Below are positions 46,558 to 56,368 of a stretch of 64,000 bases of DNA, one piece after another. Every line of letters begins with the position of its first letter. Position 1 is the first letter of the stretch. A program made the translations under genes and the position numbers. The stretch is from Calocera cornea HHB12733. Taxonomy: Eukaryota; Basidiomycota; Dacrymycetes; Dacrymycetales; Dacrymycetaceae. The stretch lies in the NCBI GenBank assembly GCA_001632435.1, contig KV423966.1, positions 62,001 to 126,000 on the forward strand, written 5' to 3'. The notes under the pieces are model-generated. The model saw only the letters and a program-made list of their open reading frames with translations, had not been told where the DNA came from and did no database searches.

Positions 46558-49500
46558 ATGGACGACGACCCTGTTCCGCTCATCAGGAAACGCCAAGCCC
46601 GTCATTTGCGTCCAGCTGGGAGAACACGCCTGGGAGAGGACGAGGCTGAGACGGCCGCTGAGGGCTCGACCGATGGGTCCAGGCCAGGGACCCCATCCGA
46701 GTCGCCTGCCACGCTCGCTGCAAAGCTGAAGAAGAAGAACAAACTTGCAACGCGGTTGAGCTTTGGTGGAGACGAAGAGGTGCGTATATGTACTCAAGCT
46801 ACACACAACATCCCCTCTGACTCACAGGCTGAATTCAGGAAGGACCGGCGTTCAGTGTGAAGAAGTCAAATCTCTCGCGAAACATCTCTCTCAGGGAACA
46901 TCCAAATCTGTCGTCCGATGTGGGCCCTGCGACGCCAGCAGCCGCTCAGCGACCATCGTATTCCGCTGAGGAGCTAGCGAGCCTGAAGGCCAATACCCCT
47001 ACAACGGCATTACGGGGAAGAGCCCGACATCCCTTCGTGCTTGATGACGATGACGATGGTGCAGGGTCTGGAAGTGGCATGGATGAGGCGACATACGAGC
47101 ACTTGATGGGAAAAGTGGATGACATGGAGCTTGATGCGGTCGCTCCTGGTACGCACCATGTCTTGCATACATTCGTGCTCTTTCTGACCAATCTCCAGGC
47201 ACACCCTCTGCCGATGACTTGGCCATCCCCACACAGTCTCACATCGCAGCAGCACGAGAAAAGCGAACAACAGCGCGGAAACTGCCCATACTGACAGATC
47301 CCGAGAACGTCTCCTTCAACAATGAGGAAGACTATATCTCCCTCGACGTGAGCAGGCCGTTCGGCGAGCGACCAAAAGAAGGGAGTGGTCCTCACCCTGA
47401 AAGCCGACTCATGAGGGAAGACGATGAAGTCGGAGAGGGGGATGACGGTGAGTCTGCGTCCTGCATGCACTCTTCCTTTCTGCACTTCAGAAGGCACCCC
47501 AATACTGGCGGAGGGCTCGGCTTCATGCACTCTGGCCCACTGCCATTTCTTTCTTGCTGGTATCAAGTTGTCGTATGCGTCACGGTGCCCCATAATTACG
47601 CTAAGGCGAATTTGTGGGCACCCTGTCTTCGTCAAGCTATGTGGCATGTCTGAAGATGGGCTGAGGCCCACAAGAATATCGTTGCGTCGGCCGAGGGTCG
47701 GCAATCCAGCCAGAGGCTCCTGGTGCCACTCTTTCAGCAGGGGCGCCCTTTCCTTTTGTCCGCCGACTCCGAAGATCATCATAATCCGTTATTTGTGCTT
47801 GCAGTAGCCATTTCTGGCAACTGTCTCTGCACCAGTGTCAGGTGGCCCCAGCATCTGCGGAGATTTTCCGGGAGGACCCAGTGCTGAGACCCTCTCACGC
47901 CATTGATACGTCAGCACATAGTCTCTGGTTATCGCGGCGTTGCATGTTCGTGGCAACCTCCCTGCTTACTCGTGCAGTGTCCGCGGGGACGGGAGCTATG
48001 CTCCTTCGGCTCAATATCGGTCCCTGCGGCAGTGGTTCAGCCTTGTATCAGTCTGCCCGCGGTGGCGGAATCAAGGGCGCTTCTTGATCACAGACATTCT
48101 TGCTTCGACTCGCGGCTTTTTTCCTCACTGCTTATCAACCCAAAGTTACAGCATACTACTGTGTTTCCACTTCTTCTTATCGACTCATGATGTCTGAAGG
48201 AGGGAGCTGATGGGTTCTTGACAGATGCTGCGGAGTACACAGGTGCTCAAGAGCGAATAGCGATAGGCAAGAAAGCACGTGAAAAGGAAGCCAAAAAGCG
48301 ACGAGCAGATCTCGTAGAAGTGATTGATGAGGCGTAAGCGGACCCCGTAACGCTCTCGGAGGTGGCAAAATGGCTGATATTCTTTTTAGGGAAGCGGACT
48401 CAGATGATTCCGAATCACGAGAATGGGAACTCGCCCAAGTAAGGCGAGCTGCCCCCGCTCGCCTATCTCCGCCTCCCGAGAGAAAACGTGAAACCTACCA
48501 TGCACCGCCCATTCCCACTGTCACCCCGATACCCACGCTGGCTGCCCAACAAGCACGACTTTCTTTACTTCTCGAGGATCTCACGGATCGACACGTGCAG
48601 AATACCAAAGCACTGGACGGTGTAGAGAAAGAGCGTGATGATTTGACCAAGAACGAGACACGCGTTAGGAACGAAGTTGAAGCCGTTGGTATTCGATGGG
48701 GCGAAGCCAAGGCTCTGAGGGAATGGGTTGAAGCCTTAGCTGAGTTCCTCGATGTCAAGGTGAACCACATGCCAACCCGTTGACGTGAAGAACTAACGGG
48801 GACTCCAGTTTCCGCTCCTAGAAAAGCTGGAGGACGAACAGATCTCTCTCCTTTCCGAACGCGCTGGAATGATTAACCAGCGACGACAAGAGGACGACTC
48901 CGACGACGTGGCCCTTTTCCTCGGGATACCGCATACACGGCCGTTATCAGATGACCAAACCGATGCGGCCGACGGACTCGGCGGTGCCCCTGCTGGCGAT
49001 TCTGCGTATTCTGCCACACGGCGAGGACGTCGGCTTGCGCGCATGAGCCGCCGAAGCTCACGACCGCCTCGTACGATCAACAAACAGTATGGTCGAGAAG
49101 AGGAGGAAGGCTTCTCGACGGACTCCGACCTCCCACCTGGAGAGAACGCTGATCTTCTTGCCGCACTCGGCGACCTGTCCGAAAGGGTCTCCACTCTTCT
49201 GAGTGATGTGAGGTCTGAGGAGTTCAGGGATCCACGGAAGGGAGTCGGTAGAAGGTTTTCTGCGTGGAGGGAACGAAGCAAGGATGAATACGAAAATGCA
49301 TGGGGAGGACTTGCCGCGGTCGGAGCGTGGGAATTCTGGGCGAGATTGGAGATGGCTGGCTGGAACCCGTTAGATGTGAGTGTGTGGTGTCACCATCTAG
49401 ATGGACCTGCTGACCTGTATGCCAGGATGACCGTAGCCTGGATTCTTTCCAGTGGTACGATGCTTTGTACCAGTATTCACGGCCACGAGAGGACGAAGAC

Positions 49501-50144
49501 GATCCCATGGAGGAACCACCCCTAGGTCCCGATGGCGACCTGGTGTCATCTTTGGTCTCCTCAGCCATCGTCCCCAGGCTATGCACCCTCATCAGTGGAG
49601 GTGCATTTGATCCGTATTCCGCAAACCATGTACGACGTATCATCGAAGTCACGGAGCAAGTGGAAGCGTGTATCGGACGCGAAGCGGACAAGTTCAAGGT
49701 GAGTCCGAGTGCTCGGTGATGAGTACCGACCTAGCTGAGCACCGGACGCAGGTTTTGTGTCGTACGGTGCTGCATTCGTTCACCAATGAAATCACTGCAA
49801 GTCTCACGATGGTTTTGCCTCTGCTGGCTGAAGGAGGGAAGGCGACCTTTGATCCGGCTGCTATCCCTGCGCGCAAACGTTATCTTCAACGCCGTCTGAA
49901 GCTCTTGTCTAACCTTCTTGCATGGCGCAAGTATGCGGGAGGAGGCGAAATTGACATCGATAGGCTACTGGGTCAAGTCATGACGCCGATAGGTGTAGCT
50001 GGATGGGAAGCAGGTGGTGAGGACGTGCTGCGCAGAGTGTGTTCGTCTCAGTATTGATTCGTTAATCAGCTGACACGTATGTAGGCTGCTGCGATGGTTC
50101 CAACTCAGCTACTACCTCCACGACTCTCCGCGAGGTTAATGTAG
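46558..50144 (+). CDS. GCFC/PAXBP1-type protein
   Basis: Fungal homologue of GC-rich sequence DNA-binding factor (PAXBP1, plant ILP1), a nuclear protein linked to splicing. 814 residues in nine exons: 46558-46779, 46839-47148, 47199-47447, 48225-48333, 48390-48759, 48809-49375, 49426-49698, 49752-50036, 50085-50144. The N-terminus is disordered and basic/acidic. EYTGAQERIAIGKKAR and a long helix (LLEDLTDRHVQNTKALDGV) lead to the GCFC domain with WEFWARLEMAGWNPL and FQWYDALYQYS. The C-terminal part has RRIIEVTEQVEA and LLSNLLAWRKY. The third intron is 777 nt, against 48-59 nt for all others. Its borders are set by rebuilding DD-AAEYTGAQER. Confidence 0.85.
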
Positions 50145-51143
50145 TCAAAGGCGGGCATGGAGTGCTAGACTTTCGGGGGCATACTAGTCGTGGCAACTCC
50201 CAAGGGCCAAACGAAACCAATCCCAACCTTGGGACGGCAACGTTGAGCTCGCCGTTGTCCACGGGCTGTACAAATGCTCACTCGGGATACATGCCATGTC
50301 GGTCAAGTCTTCACTAGACAAGCATTTGACATCATCAGTCTGTCTGACGTGTTGTGTGTTCACTGTTGCATTATCGAGAATTCACACTGTACTACGAGTC
50401 ACAGCCAACCAGGATGGGAATCGTCTGCTATGTGTAAAGGCAAAGAGCCGGATATATCGATTTGGCAGCCGGGCCAGCCCACGTTTGGGAAAAGTGGATG
50501 TTCGCAAGAAGCCCCCCGGCCGCTGCATGCGTTCTCGGCTCCTGAATATGAGGCGTCGAAGGGCTCTCAAATGGGGGGGAGGGTGGAAGGAATGCTTCGA
50601 GTTGGTCATGATGGGCCTAAAGAGTGGGTCTGAACCAACCCCGTGGGACTCCACGCTATCTATGATTCTTGCTGCGTTGGCTGACAATGGGATGTTCGGG
50701 TCTTTTCCGCATCCACAAATCAGGGCCCAGCGTCGCAAACCATTGTCCGCCGATAGCCACCTTTGGATGTCTCTCGCGTTCGTCTCCCCCTTTACTCGTC
50801 TCTCACTTGCCGCTGGAATGGGCAACATCGAGTATTCCAATCCTGTCGGGTCACCGTGATCACCCTGTCTGGCTAGCCCTGTGTTTCCAGAAGAGAAGAG
50901 CCGGTGACTTTGAAGTGCCGGACATCCTATTGCCAGCGCGTTCCTGGCTCTAAGTTAAGAGCCGGTGACTTTGAAGTACCGTACATCCTACTTCAAATGA
51001 TGTTCCTTGTTCTAAGTTAAGTCCACCAGTCACTGATACATGGCTTCTTCAATGGTATATAAGGGCTCGTTTTCCACTCAATGAACGCCAAGTGGTACTT
51101 GAACTCCTCGCAAAACCAATAGACGTACAACTCCTGCCTTACT
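50145..51143. other. Intergenic region with a tandem duplication
   Basis: About 1 kb. Apart from the 61-bp duplication at 50897-51018, no structure or gene is supported. Confidence 0.4.
50897..51018. repeat. 61-bp tandem duplication
   Basis: Two adjacent, diverged copies, 50897-50957 and 50958-51018, each starting AGAGCCGGTGACTTTGAAGT and ending TCTAAGTTA. About 16 mismatches concentrate in the middle. Confidence 0.85.
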
Positions 51144-51551
51144 ATGGCAGCTCTCCCAGTGGACTTTAAACCATCGACTTGTCGCCCGAACGAGCAGCCC
51201 AGCATCATTACACTCTGCCGAAACGCTGCCCGTAACGTTCAAGCCCTCCGAAGCTCGCGCTCGGCGACGGTCTATTCGTAAGCCCCACTCCTTTTGTATT
51301 GATAGAGCTGAATTAAGACTCTCGGTGGCAGGCATAAAGGTACCTGGTGGCACGCAAACGACAACGATGACAAGGAACACATCACCGTGAGGTTCTTCGC
51401 CGCCGAAGTGACCGGCAGAGTACACATCTATAGGGATGGAACGGTGAATCTGAGACCACATAAGCCTACGCGCTTGATAGAAGCGACTGAAGAAGACGAC
51501 GGCTACGATTCTGTGCCCGAGCTCGAAGGTGAGGTTTTCGAAGATGAGTAG
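51144..51551 (+). CDS. Small orphan protein
   Basis: Two exons, 51144-51277 and 51332-51551, joined across a 54-nt GT-AG intron, give 117 residues. Exon 1 reads MAALPVDFKPSTCRPNEQPS and exon 2 continues with TWWHANDNDKEH, ITVRFFAAEVTGRVHIYRDG and an acidic end (EEDDGYDSVPELEGEVFEDE). The clean junction, strand-like alternation and acidic tail argue for a real gene, but I do not recognise a family. No signal peptide or membrane segment is seen. Confidence 0.55.
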
Positions 51552-52639
51552 GGAAGCGGAGAGATTCTCTGTACCGCCTTGTCTTTGCAACCAGACCGTA
51601 GCGTTTGTCCAAGAATGTAATGCTAATCAGAGTCCAGGCAAGTCCACCACCTCCAGATTACCAAGACGTGTCATAATATACGAAGTTGGGAAATCAAATT
51701 ATACCCGTGTTGCATGTAGAGTATAATTGATCTATGCCGTTCAGCACAGCTTTGAGCCCATGCGGACTCAGATGTTTCTGGCAATCACGCGATGAAAAAT
51801 ACACAAGAAAGTCTAGCTTACCCCGGTGGCCTATTTCCGTGTCCAAACGAACCGCCACACCTATCATGCACTTCACATTTCCCCCCATCGTGCCAACTCG
51901 CAGGGTGCGAAACAGGCACGACTGCCTTTTCGATGTATTCAGCCGTCGACATGAGCTCCAAAAACTCAAGGGTCTAGATGGAGTCGAAAGAGAGTGATGA
52001 GAGCGAGGACGAAGCATTGGTGAGGCTGAAGGCCGCGGTCCGCTGGAGGTCGTAGATGACCCTTCTCATGACGATTAGGACTCAACGACGATGGAAGCTC
52101 CATTGAGACTACAGTGGGATGGAGTAACGCTTGCAGGATAGCGCCATGATAGAAGCCAGCAAGTGGCCAAGGCAGATTCTACATATTCTGGTCCCTCTGC
52201 AACAAACTTTTGGGCGGCTGATTCTGTCTCGGAACATACTTGCAGAGATGAACGATCGGCGAGACATTCTTGCGAAAGCGGCGAAGCTTTTTGGCTAACG
52301 CGGAAGCTTATCAATCTCTGTTACGTAAGCTAAATGGCAATCGGGTTGCCGGAGCCTCGTGTTGTGCTCGTGGCGGCGCCTGAGCGGGCCGTCCTCGATG
52401 TCGACATCACCGTCCACGTTGGCTGGAAATTTTGCGAGCCCCTTGCTCGTTGTCTACCATCACATCAACGACATCTCCCATCCTTCGTTAAGCTCCAGCA
52501 CGATAATGGTCATACAAATGGCACGTGTTCAGAAGAGTGGTTCTATGTACGGCAAAGGAAGTTTGGCGCGAACGCCCAGCATCCGCTACAATCGTTCAGT
52601 GGAGGGTCCGTGAATGGCCCCACAACGCGCCCCTCCCCA
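51552..52639. other. Region with weak coding signals
   Basis: About 1.1 kb. A 50-codon frame at 52146-52298 (plus) reads naturally (LILSRNILAEMNDRRDILAK), and 51978-52055 codes a short acidic peptide. They may be exons of an unrecognised or decayed gene, but I cannot connect them with certainty. Confidence 0.3.
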
Positions 52640-54112
52640 TCAGCCCATGGGAGTATCCTGGGCATCGTCCGCCGCCAAGTAACTGTCATCCCTTTCGCCC
52701 TCTGCATCCTCGGATCCATCTTCGGCCTCGACGAGCAGGTCCTCTTCTTCTTCTTCTTCCGGTTCGAGCTCGTCCACTGGAGTGCTCTGCGCTTGGCTCT
52801 CGCCTCTTGCTCGGGCCAGCTGGACGCGCAGTTTCATCATCTCTCGTTCATGTTCTCGCTGCTTCTCTCTCTCTTGCAGCTCGCGCTCCATCCAACGCTC
52901 CCGAGCCTGTTGTCGACGCCTGTCGTCCGCTCGACTCTGTTGGTCCAGACGTTCGATGAGCTGACCCAGAATTTCGGCGATGGAGGGACCCTCCCTGGGA
53001 GGTGATGGGGTTAGGAAGGAAGGGAAGGAACCGAGTCCGGGTTGAGGGCCGTGCGCACTTCGGGGGGAGAGAGTTGGGCGAGTGGCGAAGGGAGCCCCAC
53101 GCCTGGATGCGCGGAGGTCCTCGATCGAAGGAGCGTCCTTACGCTTCAATGATGGACCCGCATAGAACTGTCCGATACCAGACGCAGACGAAGTGCCTGG
53201 TCTGGTGCCTTCCGGACTCTGTGGCGTTCCTTGAGCGGGCAGCCTAGCGAGAATATCGCGCAGACGCCAGAACTGTGGAAACTTCTCCCGGACTTGAGCT
53301 AGATCTTGGTGAGTCAATGCGCACATACATCGTATCACGGACTCACAAATAATACTCAGCTGTTCTGGTGTGAGGGTGGCTTGGTCCACGTCCTGAGCCA
53401 TTTCTGCAAGGTCGCCAAGAGCAGTTCTGCAGTCATTGTAAAGACCTTGTAGTCTACGCAGTACGGATTAGGATGGTGCGTCCTGAATGACTGATACTGT
53501 AGCGTACTTGAAAAGCTTGTTCTTGACACTGACCGCAAGGGCCTCCCACTGAGTCTTATCGTTTGCAGCATATCGCGAGTCATCTGCAAATAGGTGACGA
53601 GCGATCTCCCTATGCAGATCGCGCTTGGGTACGCCAGGAAGACCAGGTCGCGGATGAAAGCCTTCACCACTGGCGGGCGCTTGGGCGAACACGGCAATCC
53701 AGCGGTCGCTCACTTGTATGCATTGAATAAGCCGGTCCGTCAGATCGCCTTCTTCCCATCTGAGTGCGGAAATAAGGACAACGGCGAACAAAGGACGCGC
53801 TCAATAGCCGTACCTGACAGATACCGTCGGCCGTTCACGAGGCTCTTTCTTCCCCGGGCCCCTTGCTCCCTTCCGACGAGCGCTTGTAGGGGATTCAGCT
53901 TGGACCATGGAGCGATTGGATTGTTGAGCAGAGTAAGGGTGAGACATAACAGTCGCCTTCAATTCTTGAGAGGGGGAGGGGGATTTAGAGGGCTGCGCCT
54001 GGGGCGCAAAGCCACTAAGCGGCGTGGAAGCTTCGTGGTTAGAGGTAGGCGTTAGCTGTGCAGGACCCACACGCGAGGGCATCGAGGAGGGCGAAAGTTC
54101 CGACATCGCCAT
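52640..54112 (-). CDS. SANT/Myb-like coiled-coil protein, transposon-related
   Basis: 440 residues; exons 53814-54112, 53508-53759, 53347-53453, 52640-53304; introns 54, 54 and 42 nt. After a Ser/Pro-rich basic N-terminus the conserved part begins at WEEGDLTDRLIQCI and continues DRWIAVF, REIARHLF, SVKNKLFKLQGLYNDC. This spacing of Trp and Leu matches the trihelix/SANT-like domain common in basidiomycete transposon-associated proteins. The C-terminal half has a charged coiled coil (RDDRRRQQARERWMERELQER) and an acidic end. The 42-nt third intron keeps frame, so it could be retained. No transposase lies beside it. DNA binding is inferred. A relation in type, not obvious in sequence, exists with the gene at 58629. 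Confidence 0.7.
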
Positions 54113-55171
54113 AAATGCAGATCAAGAACAGCCGACGGGCGGGCGAGGATAGCGTCAGGAATCGTATACTACACCAGAGGGGGGCGCGGTAGCCTAGTGG
54201 TGTTGCCTCGAGGGAAACCTCGTGTTTGAAGTCGTAAGTAAACAACGCGGTTGACGGACGCTTACGCGTCATACCAGTGCTGCTCTTAAAAGCCGCGAGG
54301 CGGGCGTGGAGGGTGAAGGTAAACCGATGCTATAGGGATCCGTGACCTTGAAGAGCGTGTTAAGCGCGGCGATATCCGGAACAAGATCTTCCTCATTGAT
54401 AGCCATAAGGGTGCCAAACCCTTCCAGAACTGAGAGAACAACAAGTCATGAACGCACTCGGAAGCTCCAACAGCGTCTTGGGCGGCTCGGGTTCCCCCAG
54501 CAAGAATTGTCCCCAGCTGTGTAGAGTGCGAGAATCACCCGATGGATCTGACTGCCGGAAAGAGACACCGCCTCGTGTCCTTTGTCGACGTGCCTTTCGG
54601 CTAGCGCGTGGCCTGGGCGTGTATAAAATTAAGCCCGACTAGGTCCGCCACTTTCGATAAATACGACGCAACCTCGTCATCAGGGGTCCTCCTTGCCACG
54701 GCGGAACCGACAGGCGTACCGCTTACTGAACGTTTTTTTGGCCAACAACATGGTGGACATGATTGGATCGAAGCCGGACCCGTACGACAGACCGTCGAAG
54801 ACTCTCGCGTCAAGCCGAACCGAAGCCTACATCATGTGTGCCCACCCGCTCTGACGGTACTGGACCGGATCTTCCCAGAGACCGGACGTGAATCATTCGC
54901 GCAGCTACAGGCCATCTGGCAGCCTTCTAAGAACAGACGCGGCCGTATCGTCGCCAGACTGTTGGGTAGCAAGCAGGGAGAAAGGCCCAACTGACGAGAA
55001 AAGAGTAACCATGGGGCGATGCCTCCTCGGGACCAGGGCCGTTTTGTCTCCGTTCTCCCCATCCAACGGCCATCTCGACGCCGTTCTGCTCTCTCCAGTG
55101 TACCTTCACGCCAATAAACACCGCCGATACCCGCTGCTCCTAAGCTTCCCCAGTTCTTGCTACCCACAGCC
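54113..55171. other. Region with weak coding signals and a tRNA-like box
   Basis: About 1.06 kb. On the minus strand, open segments at 54440-54637 and 54269-54424 read like protein (GFGTLMAINEEDLVPDI), but joining them needs a 28-nt intron, too short to trust. On the plus strand, 54180-54235 contains TAGCCTAGTGG, an A-box match, with GTTTGAAGTC downstream. I call no gene. Confidence 0.3.
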
Positions 55172-56368
55172 ATGGCTACGAGATACTATGAACGAGGACG
55201 CGAACGATACCCACGTACCGACGAGCTCTGGCTAGACCCTCCCGGCAATCTGTTTCGCGACGATCGGGTCGATGAGAGGGTTGGGCCGTATGAGCATGTA
55301 TTGTCGTTGCCACAACACAATGGCGAGTCACGACCTTTGTCCACCCTACATGACCGAGCTCTTACGTCAATCCATGCGGATGGCTTTGCAGGAGACGGCG
55401 CGTTCGCTGCGAACGCCTCACGTGGATATCCCTCCCCAGCGACCGAATCCTCGCGATATTCCCTCAATTCGTCTCTGATTGACTCGGTAGCGGCTCGGTC
55501 CCCTGTCAGCAGCGAGCCGGTGCTTGTGTCCCGCGAATCGGCAGCATCGGGATCGTTCGCGTCGTGGCAGGATGTCGGTACTCTTGCGATTGCGCCCGGG
55601 CGTCAATCACGCAGCCAACACTCGCTTCAGCCAGCAGATGAGGTCTGGCAGTGGTCTGCCAACACGTCGTTTCGCGTTGGTGATGAGAGTGACTGGGTAT
55701 CTCCTTCCTTCCCATCCTCGTTCACTTTCATCTCGGGCTCCGATTCGCAACCGTCGGGTGCGGACAGCTTGGAAATGAGTATCGATTCGGAGCAGTGGCG
55801 ACGTGTCCGCGCGCGTTCCCGAAACATCTCGACGTCCACTCTATCCCGTGCAGAAGCAGAAGCGTATCTCGCTCGTCGAAAGCAGATGGAGGGAGCCGAG
55901 CCGCTGAAGGAGACGTTTTGGGAGGCTCTGTTGCGCACGCTGTTGATGCTCGACGGTGCGACCTTGCGGCTGCTCAAGGGTGAGGAAGGGGGCTCCTTGT
56001 TCTTCGACGGCAAAGAAGCGCCGCTCCTTGCGGAATCTGTTCCAGCGGCCGAGGAGACCTCCAAGCCACCCCAGGAGCGTGCACTCACCACCTTTCTATC
56101 TCACGTCGCTTCTTCTCTATCGCCCGCTGCCGCATTGAAACGCGGCTTATCCATCCTCCCCTTGCGCCATCCTCCGACTCCTGTTTCGGCGGCCGCGACT
56201 CCTCCCAAAGTCCATCCCGATGATGCCAAGCATGCGACCCACTGGATGGCATCGACTGCCGGAGCGGTGGCATGGTATGCGCTGTCTGCACTCCCTCTGC
56301 TGATCTCTCTTGAGGCAGGTGGTAGAGTTTGGCGGGTCTGGCGGGTCGCCGAGTCCAGAGATGCGTGA
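55172..56368 (+). CDS. Hypothetical protein with C-terminal hydrophobic segment
   Basis: Single exon of 398 residues. The start at 55172 has a good context (ACAGCCATGG); an in-frame Met five codons earlier exists. The first 250 residues are Ser-rich and polar (SSRYSLNSSLIDSVAARSP). Then come an amphipathic helix (WEALLRTLLMLDGATLRLL) and, near residues 362-382, one hydrophobic stretch (GAVAWYALSALPLLISLEAG) followed by a basic end, which could anchor it in a membrane. I do not recognise a family. The frame is long, intronless and of normal codon composition. Confidence 0.6.
   Translation: MATRYYERGRERYPRTDELWLDPPGNLFRDDRVDERVGPYEHVLSLPQHNGESRPLSTLHDRALTSIHADGFAGDGAFAANASRGYPSPATESSRYSLNSSLIDSVAARSPVSSEPVLVSRESAASGSFASWQDVGTLAIAPGRQSRSQHSLQPADEVWQWSANTSFRVGDESDWVSPSFPSSFTFISGSDSQPSGADSLEMSIDSEQWRRVRARSRNISTSTLSRAEAEAYLARRKQMEGAEPLKETFWEALLRTLLMLDGATLRLLKGEEGGSLFFDGKEAPLLAESVPAAEETSKPPQERALTTFLSHVASSLSPAAALKRGLSILPLRHPPTPVSAAATPPKVHPDDAKHATHWMASTAGAVAWYALSALPLLISLEAGGRVWRVWRVAESRDA

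Noticed and set aside
47448..48224. Extra coding exons inside the long GCFC intron
   Set aside because: Short frames there do not continue the conserved GCFC sequence, which joins directly across the interval.
54269..54637. Minus-strand gene near 54.3-54.6 kb
   Set aside because: Open segments look protein-like, but joining them needs a 28-nt intron and no start or family was found.
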